From Bacteroidales bacterium (GTDB taxonomy: Bacteria > Bacteroidota > Bacteroidia > Bacteroidales > F082): 64,000 nt of DNA. The notes beneath the pieces are model-generated. The model saw nothing but the letters and a program-made list of their open reading frames with translations. It made no database searches and was not told where the DNA came from. Every line of letters begins with the position of its first letter. Position 1 is the first letter of the stretch. Positions 25,863 through 34,319 of the stretch are shown here, one piece after another. The stretch lies in contig JAKSMX010000001.1 in the NCBI GenBank assembly GCA_024400305.1, positions 1 to 64,000 on the forward strand, read 5' to 3'. Position numbers and translations under genes: made by a program.

Positions 25863-27563
25863 ATGACATCATTATCTATTTTAAACTTGTGGAATACCAA
25901 CCGCACATTGGTGATTTTGATTGGCATTCTCATTGTTGTCATCCCATTCTTGGTCTATTATCTTCGCCAGGCGAAGAAATATCACCCCAAGGGATTGATA
26001 GCTGCGGCTTTGAGTAACATGGGCGAGCGTTTCGGCTACTACATCATGAACGCCATCCTTTTGTTGTTCCTGGTTTCAAAATTCGGCTTGGAAGACAAGA
26101 CCGCAAGCATGATTTATTCCGTGTTCTACTTCGGAATCTACGTGTTGAGTTTGGTTGGCGGCATTATCGCTGACCGTACCCAGAACTATCCGAAGACCAT
26201 CCAATGGGGCTTGATTACCATGGCCGTAGGCTACGTGGCTCTTGCCATACCATTGTTCAGCAAGGATGCAAACGGCATCATCCTCGACAGCGGCGGAGCA
26301 TGGTGGGGCATCCTGATCTTCACATGCGCTGCGTTGCTCTGCATCTCGTTTGGTAACGGTCTTTTCAAAGGCAACCTGCAGGCTCTCGTAGGCAAGCTTT
26401 ACGACAAGTTCGAGGCCGAGGCCGCACAGAAAGGCCCTGCGGCATTGGCTGAAGCCAAAGACCGTCGCGACAGCGGCTTCCAGATTTTCTACGTGTTCAT
26501 CAACATCGGCGGCGTGATCGCCCCGTTCGTTGCTCCTATGCTCCGCACTTGGTGGCTGAGAGTTCACAATTTCGTCTATAACGCGGACATGCCGGCGCTT
26601 TGCCACCAGTATCTCGCCAACGGCGAACAGACACAGAAGTTCACCGAGACAATGGCCAACTCATTGATTCCGGGTACTGCAACACCTACCGACCTCGTGG
26701 CATTCAGCTCACAGTACATCGACGTGTTCAACACCGGCATCCATTACGCATTCATCGCATCGGTCATCGCCATGATGATTTCATTGGTGGTGTTCCTCTG
26801 CACAAAGAACATCTTCCCGCAGCCTTCAAAGAAAGAGGAAGCCGAAGTTGTGGACTACACCGAGGAAGAAAAACTCGCCATGGCCAAGGAAATCAAACAG
26901 CGTCTCTACGCTCTGTTTGCGGTTCTCGGCATCGCCATCTTCTTCTGGCTCTCTTTCCACCAGAACAGCCAGTCACTGATGGTTTTCTCACGCGATTTCA
27001 TCATCACCGACTTCTTCCCGCCTGAGATCTGGCAAGCTCTCAACCCATTGTTTGTCATCATATTGACACCATTGGTGATGTTCGGTTTCGCTGCGTTGGC
27101 AAGAAAAGGCAAAGCCGTATCGACACCCCGCAAGATCGCTTACGGCATGGGCATCGCTGGCTGCGCTTACCTCTTCCTGATGGTGCTTTCAATCTCCTGC
27201 AACTATCCTTCAGGCACAGACTTCCGCGCCATGGACGCCGCCCAGATGGCAGAGGCCGGTCTTGCAAAATCGGGACCGTGGGTTCTCATCGTGACTTACT
27301 TCTTCCTCACCGTCGCCGAGTTGTTCATCTCGCCTCTCGGACTTTCTTTCGTCTCGAAAGTGGCTCCGCGTCACATGGTTGGATTGTGCCAGGGTCTGTG
27401 GCTCGGCGCGACAGCTATAGGGAATCTCTTAATCTTCCTCGGACCTATCATGTACAATGCATGGCCAATCTGGAATTGCTGGGGCGTGTTCCTCGCAATA
27501 TGCCTCATCTCCATGACGGTCATGTTCTGCATGGTGAAATGGCTCGAGAGAGTTACAAAATAA
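25863..27563 (+). CDS. POT/PTR2 family proton-dependent oligopeptide transporter
   Basis: The 566-residue inner-membrane protein has about 14 hydrophobic segments and takes up di- and tripeptides with protons. Family markers are GERFGYYIMNAILLLFL near residue 50 (the ExxERFxYY motif region), GGIIADRTQNYPKTI, and a C-terminal half with PLGLSFVSKVAPRHMVGLCQG, the PTR2 signature region. Membrane loops are longer than in E. coli DtpA, including a roughly 60-residue loop around residue 250. It stands alone between its own promoter and a bidirectional terminator. Peptide uptake fits a proteolytic lifestyle, consistent with the C25 peptidases in this window. Confidence 0.9.
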   Translation: MTSLSILNLWNTNRTLVILIGILIVVIPFLVYYLRQAKKYHPKGLIAAALSNMGERFGYYIMNAILLLFLVSKFGLEDKTASMIYSVFYFGIYVLSLVGGIIADRTQNYPKTIQWGLITMAVGYVALAIPLFSKDANGIILDSGGAWWGILIFTCAALLCISFGNGLFKGNLQALVGKLYDKFEAEAAQKGPAALAEAKDRRDSGFQIFYVFINIGGVIAPFVAPMLRTWWLRVHNFVYNADMPALCHQYLANGEQTQKFTETMANSLIPGTATPTDLVAFSSQYIDVFNTGIHYAFIASVIAMMISLVVFLCTKNIFPQPSKKEEAEVVDYTEEEKLAMAKEIKQRLYALFAVLGIAIFFWLSFHQNSQSLMVFSRDFIITDFFPPEIWQALNPLFVIILTPLVMFGFAALARKGKAVSTPRKIAYGMGIAGCAYLFLMVLSISCNYPSGTDFRAMDAAQMAEAGLAKSGPWVLIVTYFFLTVAELFISPLGLSFVSKVAPRHMVGLCQGLWLGATAIGNLLIFLGPIMYNAWPIWNCWGVFLAICLISMTVMFCMVKWLERVTK

Positions 27564-27577
27564 GAGTTTAGTTTGGG

Positions 27578-27649
27578 GTGTTGAGAGTGAAGTTATTCTC
27601 AACACTCTTTAATACAAAAAAAGACTTCCGAAATGGAGGTCTTTTTTTT
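27578..27649. terminator. Double hairpin, bidirectional terminator
   Basis: First hairpin GTGTTGAGA (27578-27586) with TCTCAACAC (27597-27605). Second hairpin AAAAAAAGACTTCC (27616-27629) with GGAGGTCTTTTTTTT (27636-27649), flanked by A-runs on one side and T-runs on the other. It lies between convergent genes and can serve both. Confidence 0.85.
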
Positions 27650-27669
27650 GTTTCAATGCTGTAAAAAGA

Positions 27670-27990
27670 TTACAGAAGTTTCTTCAGCATAAAGAAGATG
27701 CTGCGTTCTGCTGAATCAAAAACGCCGTCAGCGAAGAAGACCTCCTTCAATTCATTGAGAAGTTTTTTCTTATCCTCTTCATTTTTAACGTATTGCACTT
27801 TGTTTGTCTGGATTGTCTCAATACGGTCCATGTCGCTGTCGGCCTCAAACCAATTGTAAACGCGGATGAAATCCTCCGGTGCTATTTTCGCGCCGATGGC
27901 GATTATCTCCTGTTTCGTGATGTTGAAATCCGCATTTGCCGCATAAAGCAGGCAGTAAGTTCTGAATTCATCTTTTGTCAAGTTATTCAT
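27670..27990 (-). CDS. Small TerB-like helical protein
   Basis: The 106-residue cytoplasmic protein is predicted all-helical. The segment CLLYAANADFNITKQEIIAIGAKI and the end VFFADGVFDSAERSIFFMLKKLL each resemble the acidic D-x-x-(I/V)-x-x-x-E repeat of TerB-like folds (ADFNITKQE and DGVFDSAE). No function can be given. It follows the RsmI-like gene by 2 bp and is the last gene of the dnaA-rsmI-like unit, ending at the bidirectional terminator. Confidence 0.7.
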   Translation of the reverse strand: MNNLTKDEFRTYCLLYAANADFNITKQEIIAIGAKIAPEDFIRVYNWFEADSDMDRIETIQTNKVQYVKNEEDKKKLLNELKEVFFADGVFDSAERSIFFMLKKLL

Positions 27991-27992
27991 GA

Positions 27993-28730
27993 TTAATATT
28001 TTTTTCTGAATTTATAACTATATATCAAAAACACGGCCGGTTTTTTATTCCAGTCGTATTTTATTGATTTCCAATCTGATATAGGTTTGCTAACAATTTT
28101 CTCATCCGGCATCGTGATGTCGCTTGCCACACAAAGCATGGTGCTTGGATGGCAGTTTTTCACCAATTCCTCAATCATGGCATTGTTACGGAACGGTGTC
28201 TCGATGAACAGCTCCGTCTCGTCATTAGCCTGCGACTGACGTTCCAACGCCTTGATTTTCTGGACACGCTCGGGATTTTTTATCGGCAGATAACCGTGAA
28301 ATGCGAACGACTGTCCGTTGAAGCCCGAAGCCATCAATGCAAGAATCATCGCATTCGGTCCGGTGAGCGGCACGACCTGCATCCCTGCCTGATGTGCAAG
28401 TTCAACAACGAGCGCACCTGGATCAGCCACGCACGGCGTGCCGGCCTCCGACATGACACCGATGTCGTTGCCTTCAAACGCAGGTCCGAGATAAGTCATC
28501 AGATCCAGATTTCCGGGATTGTGCTTGTCAAGTTCCACAAACTGCAATTCATCAATCGGACAAGGCATCTGCATCTTGCCCAACATCCTGCGAGCCGTGC
28601 GGACGTTCTCCACGACGAAGAACCTCAAAGTCCTGACGACTTCCAAGGTGCCGGCCGGAATTACCTGTTCAGCGTTTGTCGCACCAAGCAGGGCCGGAAT
28701 GAGATATAACTTGCCAAACTGTTGATTCAT
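27993..28730 (-). CDS. RsmI-like SAM-dependent methyltransferase (tetrapyrrole methylase fold)
   Basis: The 245-residue protein belongs to the family of RsmI, which 2'-O-methylates C1402 of 16S rRNA. GKLYLIPALLGA at the start, GVMSEAGTPCVADPG near 90 and VPLTGPNAMILALMASGFN near 117 are the fold hallmarks. The N-terminal block differs from classical RsmI (PTPIGNLxD is replaced by PALLGATNAEQVIP), as in a Bacteroidota-specific subgroup, so the RNA target is uncertain. It starts 6 bp after dnaA and is 2 bp before the TerB-like gene, a compact three-gene unit. Confidence 0.85.
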   Translation of the reverse strand: MNQQFGKLYLIPALLGATNAEQVIPAGTLEVVRTLRFFVVENVRTARRMLGKMQMPCPIDELQFVELDKHNPGNLDLMTYLGPAFEGNDIGVMSEAGTPCVADPGALVVELAHQAGMQVVPLTGPNAMILALMASGFNGQSFAFHGYLPIKNPERVQKIKALERQSQANDETELFIETPFRNNAMIEELVKNCHPSTMLCVASDITMPDEKIVSKPISDWKSIKYDWNKKPAVFLIYSYKFRKKY

Positions 28731-28736
28731 AATGTT

Positions 28737-30176
28737 TTATTGCAGACTTTTTTCAATTTTATCAGCCATCGCCTTAAACTGTTTATCGGTTTCCAACAAG
28801 TTGGCGACAGTCTTCAATGCATGAATCACAGTCGCGTGATCCTTGCCGCCGCACTGCTCACCGATTACTATAAGCGATGACTTCGTATATTTTTTCGACA
28901 GATACATTGAAAGCTGACGTGCCTGCACCACATTGCGTTTCCGCGAGGCGGTGAAGAAATCAGCCTGCGATGTCCCCATCTCGTCACAAACGACATTAAT
29001 AATATAGTTTATCGTGACCTCCCGATTCGAGTTGTTGACGAAACGCTCTACCATCTGCTTTGCCAGGCTTATGGTTATCGCCTTTCTGTTCAAGGAAGAC
29101 TGCGCCACGAGCGAGATAAGGAAGCCCTCCATTTCGCGGACATTTGTCTTGATATGCTCTGCGATGTACGTCACCACTTCATCAGGAAGTTCCACGCCTT
29201 CAGTGAAAGCCTTACGTTTCAGTATGTTACAACGAACTTCGACATCCGGCATCGACATCTCGGCTGAAAGCCCCCACTTGAAACGTGAGATCAGACGTTG
29301 TTCCATGTCCTTCAGTTCCGCCGGCGACTTGTCGCAAGTGAATATCAATTGTTTGCCTGTCTGTTGCAAATGATTGAAAATGTGGAAGAAAGCGTCTTGT
29401 GTTGCGTTCTTCCCCGCCATAAACTGGATGTCATCAACGATGAGCACGTCAATCATCTGATAGAAATGGACGAAATCGTTGCGCGTGTTGCTCTTTGAAT
29501 TGTTATTGCGGCATGATGACAGAAACTGCATGATGAACTGTTCCGCATTGACATACAGCACGGTAAGTTCGGGATGATATTTCTTGGTCTCAAGTCCGAT
29601 TGCCTGTGCGATATGCGTCTTCCCCATCCCCGTTGGACTGAAAATGAACATCGGGTTAAAAGATGTCTTTCCCGGATTCTTCGCCACCGACAGACCCGCC
29701 TCGTACGCAACGCGGTTGCATTCACCAACGACGAAATTGTCGAAAGAATAGTTTTCATTCAGATTCGACTCAATATTGATTTTTTTGATGCCGGGGAACA
29801 CAAACGGGTTGTGAATCGTCTGTTCGCTGCTGTCGAAATCAATCTGAATCGGTTTCGGCGGATTTTTCGTATTTGTACGGTCAACTGACGGCTGACGGAC
29901 GACGACGGGTTTGTTTGCGTCGTTGTCCATCATGATATTGTATTCGAGGCGTCCCTCCGGACCCAAGACCTTACGGATGGCGGTCTTCAGCACCTTTATG
30001 AAATGAGTCTCCAGGTATTCATAGAAAAAGTCGGATGGCACCATAATCGTCAGAAGAACACCATCGAGGCTCACCGGCTTTATCGGTTCAAACCAAGTCG
30101 AATAAGTCTGTTCAGGAACATTCTCCCTTATCATGGCGAGACATCCATCCCATATTTCAAACAAATCCCTGTCCAT
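28737..30176 (-). CDS. dnaA: Chromosomal replication initiator DnaA
   Basis: This 479-residue AAA+ initiator binds DnaA boxes and opens oriC. Domain I occupies about 1-80, a linker 85-140, and the AAA+ core has Walker A SPTGMGKTH at 180-188 (Gly replaced by Ser at the first position) and Walker B VLIVDDIQF. The C-terminal domain IV carries the signature GGKDHATVIHALK near 448-460 for DNA binding. Length is normal. It heads a unit with the RsmI-like and TerB-like genes. The 180 bp upstream are AT-rich but show no clear TTATNCACA boxes, so an origin there is unproven. Confidence 0.97.
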   Translation of the reverse strand: MDRDLFEIWDGCLAMIRENVPEQTYSTWFEPIKPVSLDGVLLTIMVPSDFFYEYLETHFIKVLKTAIRKVLGPEGRLEYNIMMDNDANKPVVVRQPSVDRTNTKNPPKPIQIDFDSSEQTIHNPFVFPGIKKINIESNLNENYSFDNFVVGECNRVAYEAGLSVAKNPGKTSFNPMFIFSPTGMGKTHIAQAIGLETKKYHPELTVLYVNAEQFIMQFLSSCRNNNSKSNTRNDFVHFYQMIDVLIVDDIQFMAGKNATQDAFFHIFNHLQQTGKQLIFTCDKSPAELKDMEQRLISRFKWGLSAEMSMPDVEVRCNILKRKAFTEGVELPDEVVTYIAEHIKTNVREMEGFLISLVAQSSLNRKAITISLAKQMVERFVNNSNREVTINYIINVVCDEMGTSQADFFTASRKRNVVQARQLSMYLSKKYTKSSLIVIGEQCGGKDHATVIHALKTVANLLETDKQFKAMADKIEKSLQ

Positions 30177-30359
30177 TTTTACTCAATTATCTCAATATCA
30201 ATAATATACAAATTATTTTCCTTAAAAATTTCAAGTTACAAATATCAACATAAAAAAGTGAATAAAAATATTTATTTTATGTTGAATATTAATTATTTTT
30301 CTCATATATTACGAGCGGAGACACAAAAAATGCTGCACTCAAGACTTAATCAATTGATT

Positions 30360-30974
30360 CTAAATTGTTTTGATGTATTTCACATCAACTCCAAACAGAC
30401 GCTTGAACTTTTCAACAATTCTGTCGGATTCCTTTTGTCTTATTGAAACTTCAAGATAGCAGCGAATCTCGAACTTCGGGTTCAATTGTTCGAGATTTTC
30501 GTCTTTCATGATTCGCATTACCTCATTTAGCAGCGGATAATCGAATTCGAGTGAATAGACCTCATCAATTGTCTTTTCAACGACGGTGCAGTTGTCGAGA
30601 GCCTCGCGGGCTGATGTCTTGTAGGCATTTATAAGTCCCGGAACGCCAAGCAGCTGCCCGCCGAAATAACGCGTCACGACGACACACACGTTGGTAACGT
30701 CCTTAGAAAGTATCTGATTCAGAATAGGTTTCCCAGCCGTCCCCGAAGGCTCGCCGTCGTCGTTGGAGCGGAAACATGATTTGTCGGGGCCGATCATGAA
30801 AGCGTAGCAATGATGTTTTGCGTCAAAATATTTCTTTCTGATTTCGGCGACGTGCGCCTTCACCTCGGCCTCGGTATGAACCGGAAACGCTTCGGCAATG
30901 AACTTGCTGCCTTTTTCCTTGTAAAGCCCATCGCCCGCCGTTGTAACAACTTTATATGAATCCTCAAACATCAT
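30360..30974 (-). CDS. YigZ/IMPACT family protein
   Basis: 204 residues from the ATG at 30974 (another ATG follows at 30971); an open upstream extension lacks family similarity. The N-terminal UPF0029 domain shows YKEKGSKFIAEAFPV, HHCYAFMIG, DDGEPSGTAGKPIL and VVVTRYFGGQLLGVPGLINAY, which are diagnostic. A C-terminal DUF1949-type ferredoxin-like domain follows. The family is linked to translation control in eukaryotes; the bacterial role is unsettled. It diverges from prmC, with its -7 box TATCTTTG at 30996-30989. Confidence 0.93.
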   Translation of the reverse strand: MMFEDSYKVVTTAGDGLYKEKGSKFIAEAFPVHTEAEVKAHVAEIRKKYFDAKHHCYAFMIGPDKSCFRSNDDGEPSGTAGKPILNQILSKDVTNVCVVVTRYFGGQLLGVPGLINAYKTSAREALDNCTVVEKTIDEVYSLEFDYPLLNEVMRIMKDENLEQLNPKFEIRCYLEVSIRQKESDRIVEKFKRLFGVDVKYIKTI

Positions 30975-30988
30975 TGTAAAATTTTTTG

Positions 30989-31045
30989 CAAAGATAATGA
31001 CTTTTTGAAAAACAGCCCGATGCTTCTGATAATTTCTTATTTTTG
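30989..31045. promoter_or_regulatory. Back-to-back promoters of yigZ-like gene and prmC
   Basis: Minus strand TATCTTTG (30996-30989) and plus strand TATTTTTG (31038-31045), both exact TAnnTTTG. The plus-strand box ends only 4 bp before the prmC ATG at 31050, so transcription would start at or near the start codon and the message would be leaderless. Confidence 0.6.
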
Positions 31046-31049
31046 CAGC

Positions 31050-31919
31050 ATGAAAACACATTCAAACTCAATACGCGAACTGCGCAGGCACTACGCCGCC
31101 ATGCTCAACGAAATATACGACCCGAACGAATCAAACACGATTGTCATGATGTTGATTGAGCATTATTTCGGCTTCAACAGGATTTCACTCGCCCTGAATC
31201 CCGACTTATGCCTCAACGAGGACGAACTCGAGAAGCTCGACCACGCCGTCAGCGAACTCATGACAAACAGGCCGATACAATACGTCATCGGGGAAACGGA
31301 GTTTTGTGACATGCAGTTTGAAGTCAACGGAAACGTCCTGATACCAAGGCCGGAAACGGAGGAACTCGTCTCCATGATTTCGTCAGCGGTCAAAAGTCAG
31401 CAGTCAACGGACACCTTTAACATATTAGACATCGGCACCGGAAGCGGATGTATAGCCATCAGTCTCGCCAAACTGTTAAGAAACAGCGAAGTCACAGCCA
31501 TTGACATTTCAGAAAATGCTTTGGAAGTGGCGAGAAGAAACGCCCTTTCGAACGGAGTCGCCGTTGACTTCATTCTTTCCGACATACTATCGAACCCACA
31601 TTTGACGAAAAGATTCGACATTATTGTCAGCAATCCACCATACGTATGTGAGAGCGAGAAGAAAACCATGCGGGCAAACGTCCTAAACTTCGAGCCGTCC
31701 ACCGCCTTATTTGTCGATGACAACGACCCGCTGATATTCTACAGGCACATAATACGTTTTGCCGGAAACAACCTCAACCCCAATGGCGTGGTGTGGTTTG
31801 AAGTCAACGAGAACTTCGGCGAAGAGACTGCGGAACTGTGCAGGAACAACGGTTTCGGCAACGCTGCAGTAATCAAAGACAGTTCAGGAAAAGACCGGTT
31901 CGTCAAGGCCACTCGATGA
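31050..31919 (+). CDS. prmC: Peptide chain release factor glutamine methyltransferase
   Basis: The 289-residue class I SAM methyltransferase modifies the Gln of the GGQ motif in release factors. ILDIGTGSGCIAISLA is the SAM-binding motif I, VSNPPYV (NPPY) is the glutamine-binding loop, and IPRPETEELV precedes the core. The ATG at 31050 is chosen; an open frame extends 15 codons upstream through the promoter. Its 3' end overlaps the convergent XRE-like gene by 17 bp. Confidence 0.96.
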   Translation: MKTHSNSIRELRRHYAAMLNEIYDPNESNTIVMMLIEHYFGFNRISLALNPDLCLNEDELEKLDHAVSELMTNRPIQYVIGETEFCDMQFEVNGNVLIPRPETEELVSMISSAVKSQQSTDTFNILDIGTGSGCIAISLAKLLRNSEVTAIDISENALEVARRNALSNGVAVDFILSDILSNPHLTKRFDIIVSNPPYVCESEKKTMRANVLNFEPSTALFVDDNDPLIFYRHIIRFAGNNLNPNGVVWFEVNENFGEETAELCRNNGFGNAAVIKDSSGKDRFVKATR

Positions 31920-32163
31920 TGTCAGACTTCGTCTCCGCCTGTATCTGCTTCTCCACAAACCGCGCGTATTCCGCACAGAAATTATGCTTCAACTTGACTG
32001 ATATTCTTCTTAAAAGGTCAATGTCAAGCGACTCCTTCTTAAGCGTCCGGTTGAAATTACCAGGGTCGCAATGCACACCCTTGGCCAACCACACTTCTGA
32101 ACGTCCCTCATTTTTCAGGAACTCCTTTATTCTGTTCCCTACATGAAACTCTAATGTTCCCAT
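31903..32163 (-). CDS. Small XRE-like DNA-binding protein
   Basis: The 86-residue protein reads as a compact helix-turn-helix: VGNRIKEFLKNEG, SEVWLAKGVHCDPGNFNRTL (turn and recognition helix) and SLDIDLLRRISVKLKHNFC. This is the phage/Bacteroidota XRE type with an unusual VHCDPGN turn. No partner toxin is adjacent. It has its own -7 box (TAATTTTG at 32189-32182). It overlaps the end of prmC by 17 bp tail to tail, so transcripts would be antisense to each other. Confidence 0.75.
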   Translation of the reverse strand: MGTLEFHVGNRIKEFLKNEGRSEVWLAKGVHCDPGNFNRTLKKESLDIDLLRRISVKLKHNFCAEYARFVEKQIQAETKSDIIEWP

Positions 32164-32181
32164 TTTTCAAAAATTTATTTG

Positions 32182-32189
32182 CAAAATTA
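32182..32189 (-). promoter_or_regulatory. -7 box of the XRE-like gene
   Basis: TAATTTTG on the minus strand, 18 bp upstream of the ATG, with a CTTG 17 bp further upstream as a weak -33 candidate. The rest of 32190-32330 is AT-rich with no ORF. Confidence 0.5.
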
Positions 32190-32331
32190 AACAAAATATT
32201 GATTTTCAAGCCATTTAAAAATAGCGTTTTTAACAACATATATTGCTATATTTTACTTTCTTAAATATTACATATAACAATGTATGTCATAGAAACCCAT
32301 ACGGCAGAATCAATTTCTTGTAATAAGTAAC

Positions 32332-32370
32332 AAAAAAGTCAAAAATGTTACATACATCTTTGACTTTTTT
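32332..32370. terminator. Intrinsic terminator after the antiporter gene
   Basis: A perfect 12-bp stem, AAAAAAGTCAAA (32332-32343) with TTTGACTTTTTT (32359-32370). On the minus strand it follows the antiporter stop by about 38 bp and is rich in T at its 3' side. Its A/T symmetry lets it act in both directions. Confidence 0.8.
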
Positions 32371-32407
32371 ACAAATAAATTTTGTTTCTCTTCAGACGTG
32401 TTATCTT

Positions 32408-33727
32408 TTAGAAGAATATCAGTTGGACAATTACGTAAACCGGCAGCACGAATATTATTGCGAACTTGTAAATATATTTGAAAAAGTCAGGCATTTTGAT
32501 GCCGCTTTGTTCAGCGATCGCCTTAACCATGAAGTTGGGTCCGTTGCCGATATAAGTCATCGCGCCGAAGAACACCGCCGCAGTGGAAATAGCCTTCAGG
32601 AGGAATTCCGGAACGCCTGCGACCATCGCACCGGTGAAACCAGTATAGTCAAGACCGAGAGCGACACTGTGGAACGCCAATGCGGTCGGCGTGTTGTCGA
32701 GGAATGAGCTGAGCACACCTGTCATGTAATAGAACTGATAATCTTTTTCGAGTCCCATGCCCGGCGCATTGTTCTGCAAGTACATGAGTGCGGGCACCAT
32801 CGTGATGAAAATCCCGATGAACAAGGCCGCAACTTCAAGGATTGGGGTCCAGCTGAACTTGTTGTCTTCAAAACGGGTCTTCTTTTTCGTCAAAAGCATT
32901 GAAAGCAAACCTATTACGATAAGGGCGCCACTTTGAATGAGCTTGAGCATATTGTCGTTTCTGGCCGGATCGTCAGACACCGTAAAATAATTCTTGTTTA
33001 TGAACGCCACCGATGCGATAACGCCCAAAAGGAGGACAAAATTGATTTTGCCTTCTATCCTAAGTGGTTCATGTTCAACAGCATCACGGCGAAGGCTTAA
33101 TTTATTTTCTTTTTTATACATTATCGTATCATAAATGAAATAAACCAGCAGGAGCAGCAATCCGGCGGTAAGCCATTCTGCGAAGAGGCCGAAGAACCAG
33201 CCGAACGATGCGCCGCGCAGGTAAAGCATGAAGAGCGGCGGGTCGCCGAGCGGTGTGAGAAGACCGCCGCAGTTGGCGACGATTGCAATGAAGAAAAGCA
33301 CAGTATGAACCGTGTGCCTGCGTTGCTTGTTGATATTCAAGAGCGGACGGATGAGAAGCATCGCGGCGCCGGTCGTCCCCATGAACGAAGCAAGCACCAT
33401 GCCGATTGCGAGCATTACAGTGTTGTTGATCGGCTTCGCCTCCAAATCAATGTTGATGAAAATGCCACCGGTCACGATGAAAAGCGAAAGCAGCAACGCA
33501 ATGAACGGGACATAGTCATACACAACCTGATGCACAATGTTGTGTGTCATTCCGTTAGCGGCGAAAACCGCAATGACAGGTATTGATAAAATTATCGAAA
33601 CAATCAGTTTGTTACGATTGCTCTCCCAGAAATGTTCGGTCTTCTTCACAAGCGGGAAAACCGCTATCGACAAAAGCATCAGAACAAACGGGATAAGCGT
33701 CCAAAGTGGGATAGAAGTAGTACTCAT
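32408..33727 (-). CDS. NhaD-like Na+/H+ antiporter (ion transporter superfamily)
   Basis: The 439-residue inner-membrane protein has about 12 hydrophobic segments. GTTGAAMLLIRPLLN, NCGGLLTPLGDPPLFMLYL and SSFLDNTPTALAFHSVALG are the paired re-entrant/discontinuous helix motifs of the NhaD/ArsB/SLC13-type ion transporter superfamily, and the NTPT motif is typical of sodium:proton antiporters. The ion is inferred; an organic acid or citrate transporter is the alternative. It is monocistronic, divergent from rnpB, with a -7 box TAAATTTG at 33761-33754. Confidence 0.82.
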   Translation of the reverse strand: MSTTSIPLWTLIPFVLMLLSIAVFPLVKKTEHFWESNRNKLIVSIILSIPVIAVFAANGMTHNIVHQVVYDYVPFIALLLSLFIVTGGIFINIDLEAKPINNTVMLAIGMVLASFMGTTGAAMLLIRPLLNINKQRRHTVHTVLFFIAIVANCGGLLTPLGDPPLFMLYLRGASFGWFFGLFAEWLTAGLLLLLVYFIYDTIMYKKENKLSLRRDAVEHEPLRIEGKINFVLLLGVIASVAFINKNYFTVSDDPARNDNMLKLIQSGALIVIGLLSMLLTKKKTRFEDNKFSWTPILEVAALFIGIFITMVPALMYLQNNAPGMGLEKDYQFYYMTGVLSSFLDNTPTALAFHSVALGLDYTGFTGAMVAGVPEFLLKAISTAAVFFGAMTYIGNGPNFMVKAIAEQSGIKMPDFFKYIYKFAIIFVLPVYVIVQLIFF

Positions 33728-33753
33728 AGTTCTAATTTGTTAATTTGAAGTTG

Positions 33754-33761
33754 CAAATTTA
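33754..33761 (-). promoter_or_regulatory. -7 box of the antiporter gene
   Basis: TAAATTTG on the minus strand, about 27 bp before the ATG. No clear -33 box. Confidence 0.45.
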
Positions 33762-33854
33762 CGATTTTTTTTACATGAAACACATATATTTTTTAAAAGT
33801 TTTGACGTTGTCAATGTTTTTCCCAAAAAAAGAGTGTCACATCTTTTTTTTTTG

Positions 33855-33862
33855 TAATTTTG
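33855..33862 (+). promoter_or_regulatory. rnpB -7 box
   Basis: TAATTTTG at 33855-33862 ends 4-5 bp before the inferred 5' end of RNase P RNA, which places the start site exactly where Bacteroidota promoters predict. Confidence 0.7.
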
Positions 33863-33865
33863 CAG

Positions 33866-34221
33866 CTTGGAAAGCGACTGTCGCGGGCGTATTTTACGCG
33901 TGAGGAAAGTCGGGACAGCACAGAGCGACATACTTCCTAACGGGAAGCCTTTGGAGACAAAGGAAGAAAGTGCCACAGAAAATTACCGCCCGAAAGGGCA
34001 AGGGTGAAAACGCGAGGCAAGAGCTCACGCATCTCCGTGGTGACACGGACCTGGGGTAAACCTTATGGGCTGCAAGACCAAATATACCGACAACGGCCTT
34101 CGGGCCGAGAGGGCTGCTCGTCCGAGTCGGGTGGGTAGGTTGCTAAAGCCTTCCGGTGACGGCAGGCTTAGAGAAATGACAGTCACTCAGAAATGAGAAC
34201 AGAATCCCGCTTACGCTTTTC
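33866..34221 (+). ncRNA. rnpB: RNase P RNA, class A
   Basis: This is the catalytic RNA that trims tRNA 5' leaders. Conserved blocks occur in order: GAGGAAAGTCGGGAC near 33903, ACAGAAAATTACCGCC near 33975, AAGGGTGAAA, GGTAAACCTTATGGG near 34054, GGGTGGGTAGGTTGCTAAAG near 34130, and GAGAAATGACAGTC followed by ACAGAATCCCGCTTACG near the 3' end. P1 is GGAAAGCG (33869-33876) with CGCTTTTC (34214-34221), and ACTGTC pairs with GACAGT. The ends are set by P1, the upstream -7 box and the downstream terminator. Confidence 0.95.
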
Positions 34222-34264
34222 TTTCGCCTTCAGACGTGATAAGTTTGAAGGCGAAATTTTTGTA
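34222..34264 (+). terminator. rnpB intrinsic terminator
   Basis: TTTCGCCTTCA (34222-34232) pairs with TGAAGGCGAAA (34246-34256), followed by ATTTTTG. It starts directly after RNase P stem P1. Confidence 0.85.
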
Positions 34265-34319
34265 TAATAAACACTTGAAAATCACGTTTTTCTTAGTAAT
34301 TTCGCAAAAAAATAATTTT

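Noticed and set aside
30177..30359. Origin of replication
   Set aside because: AT-rich and next to dnaA, but no DnaA boxes could be recognised.
34236..34319. Upstream start of the TPR gene
   Set aside because: The extra codons run through the rnpB terminator and hide the signal peptide.
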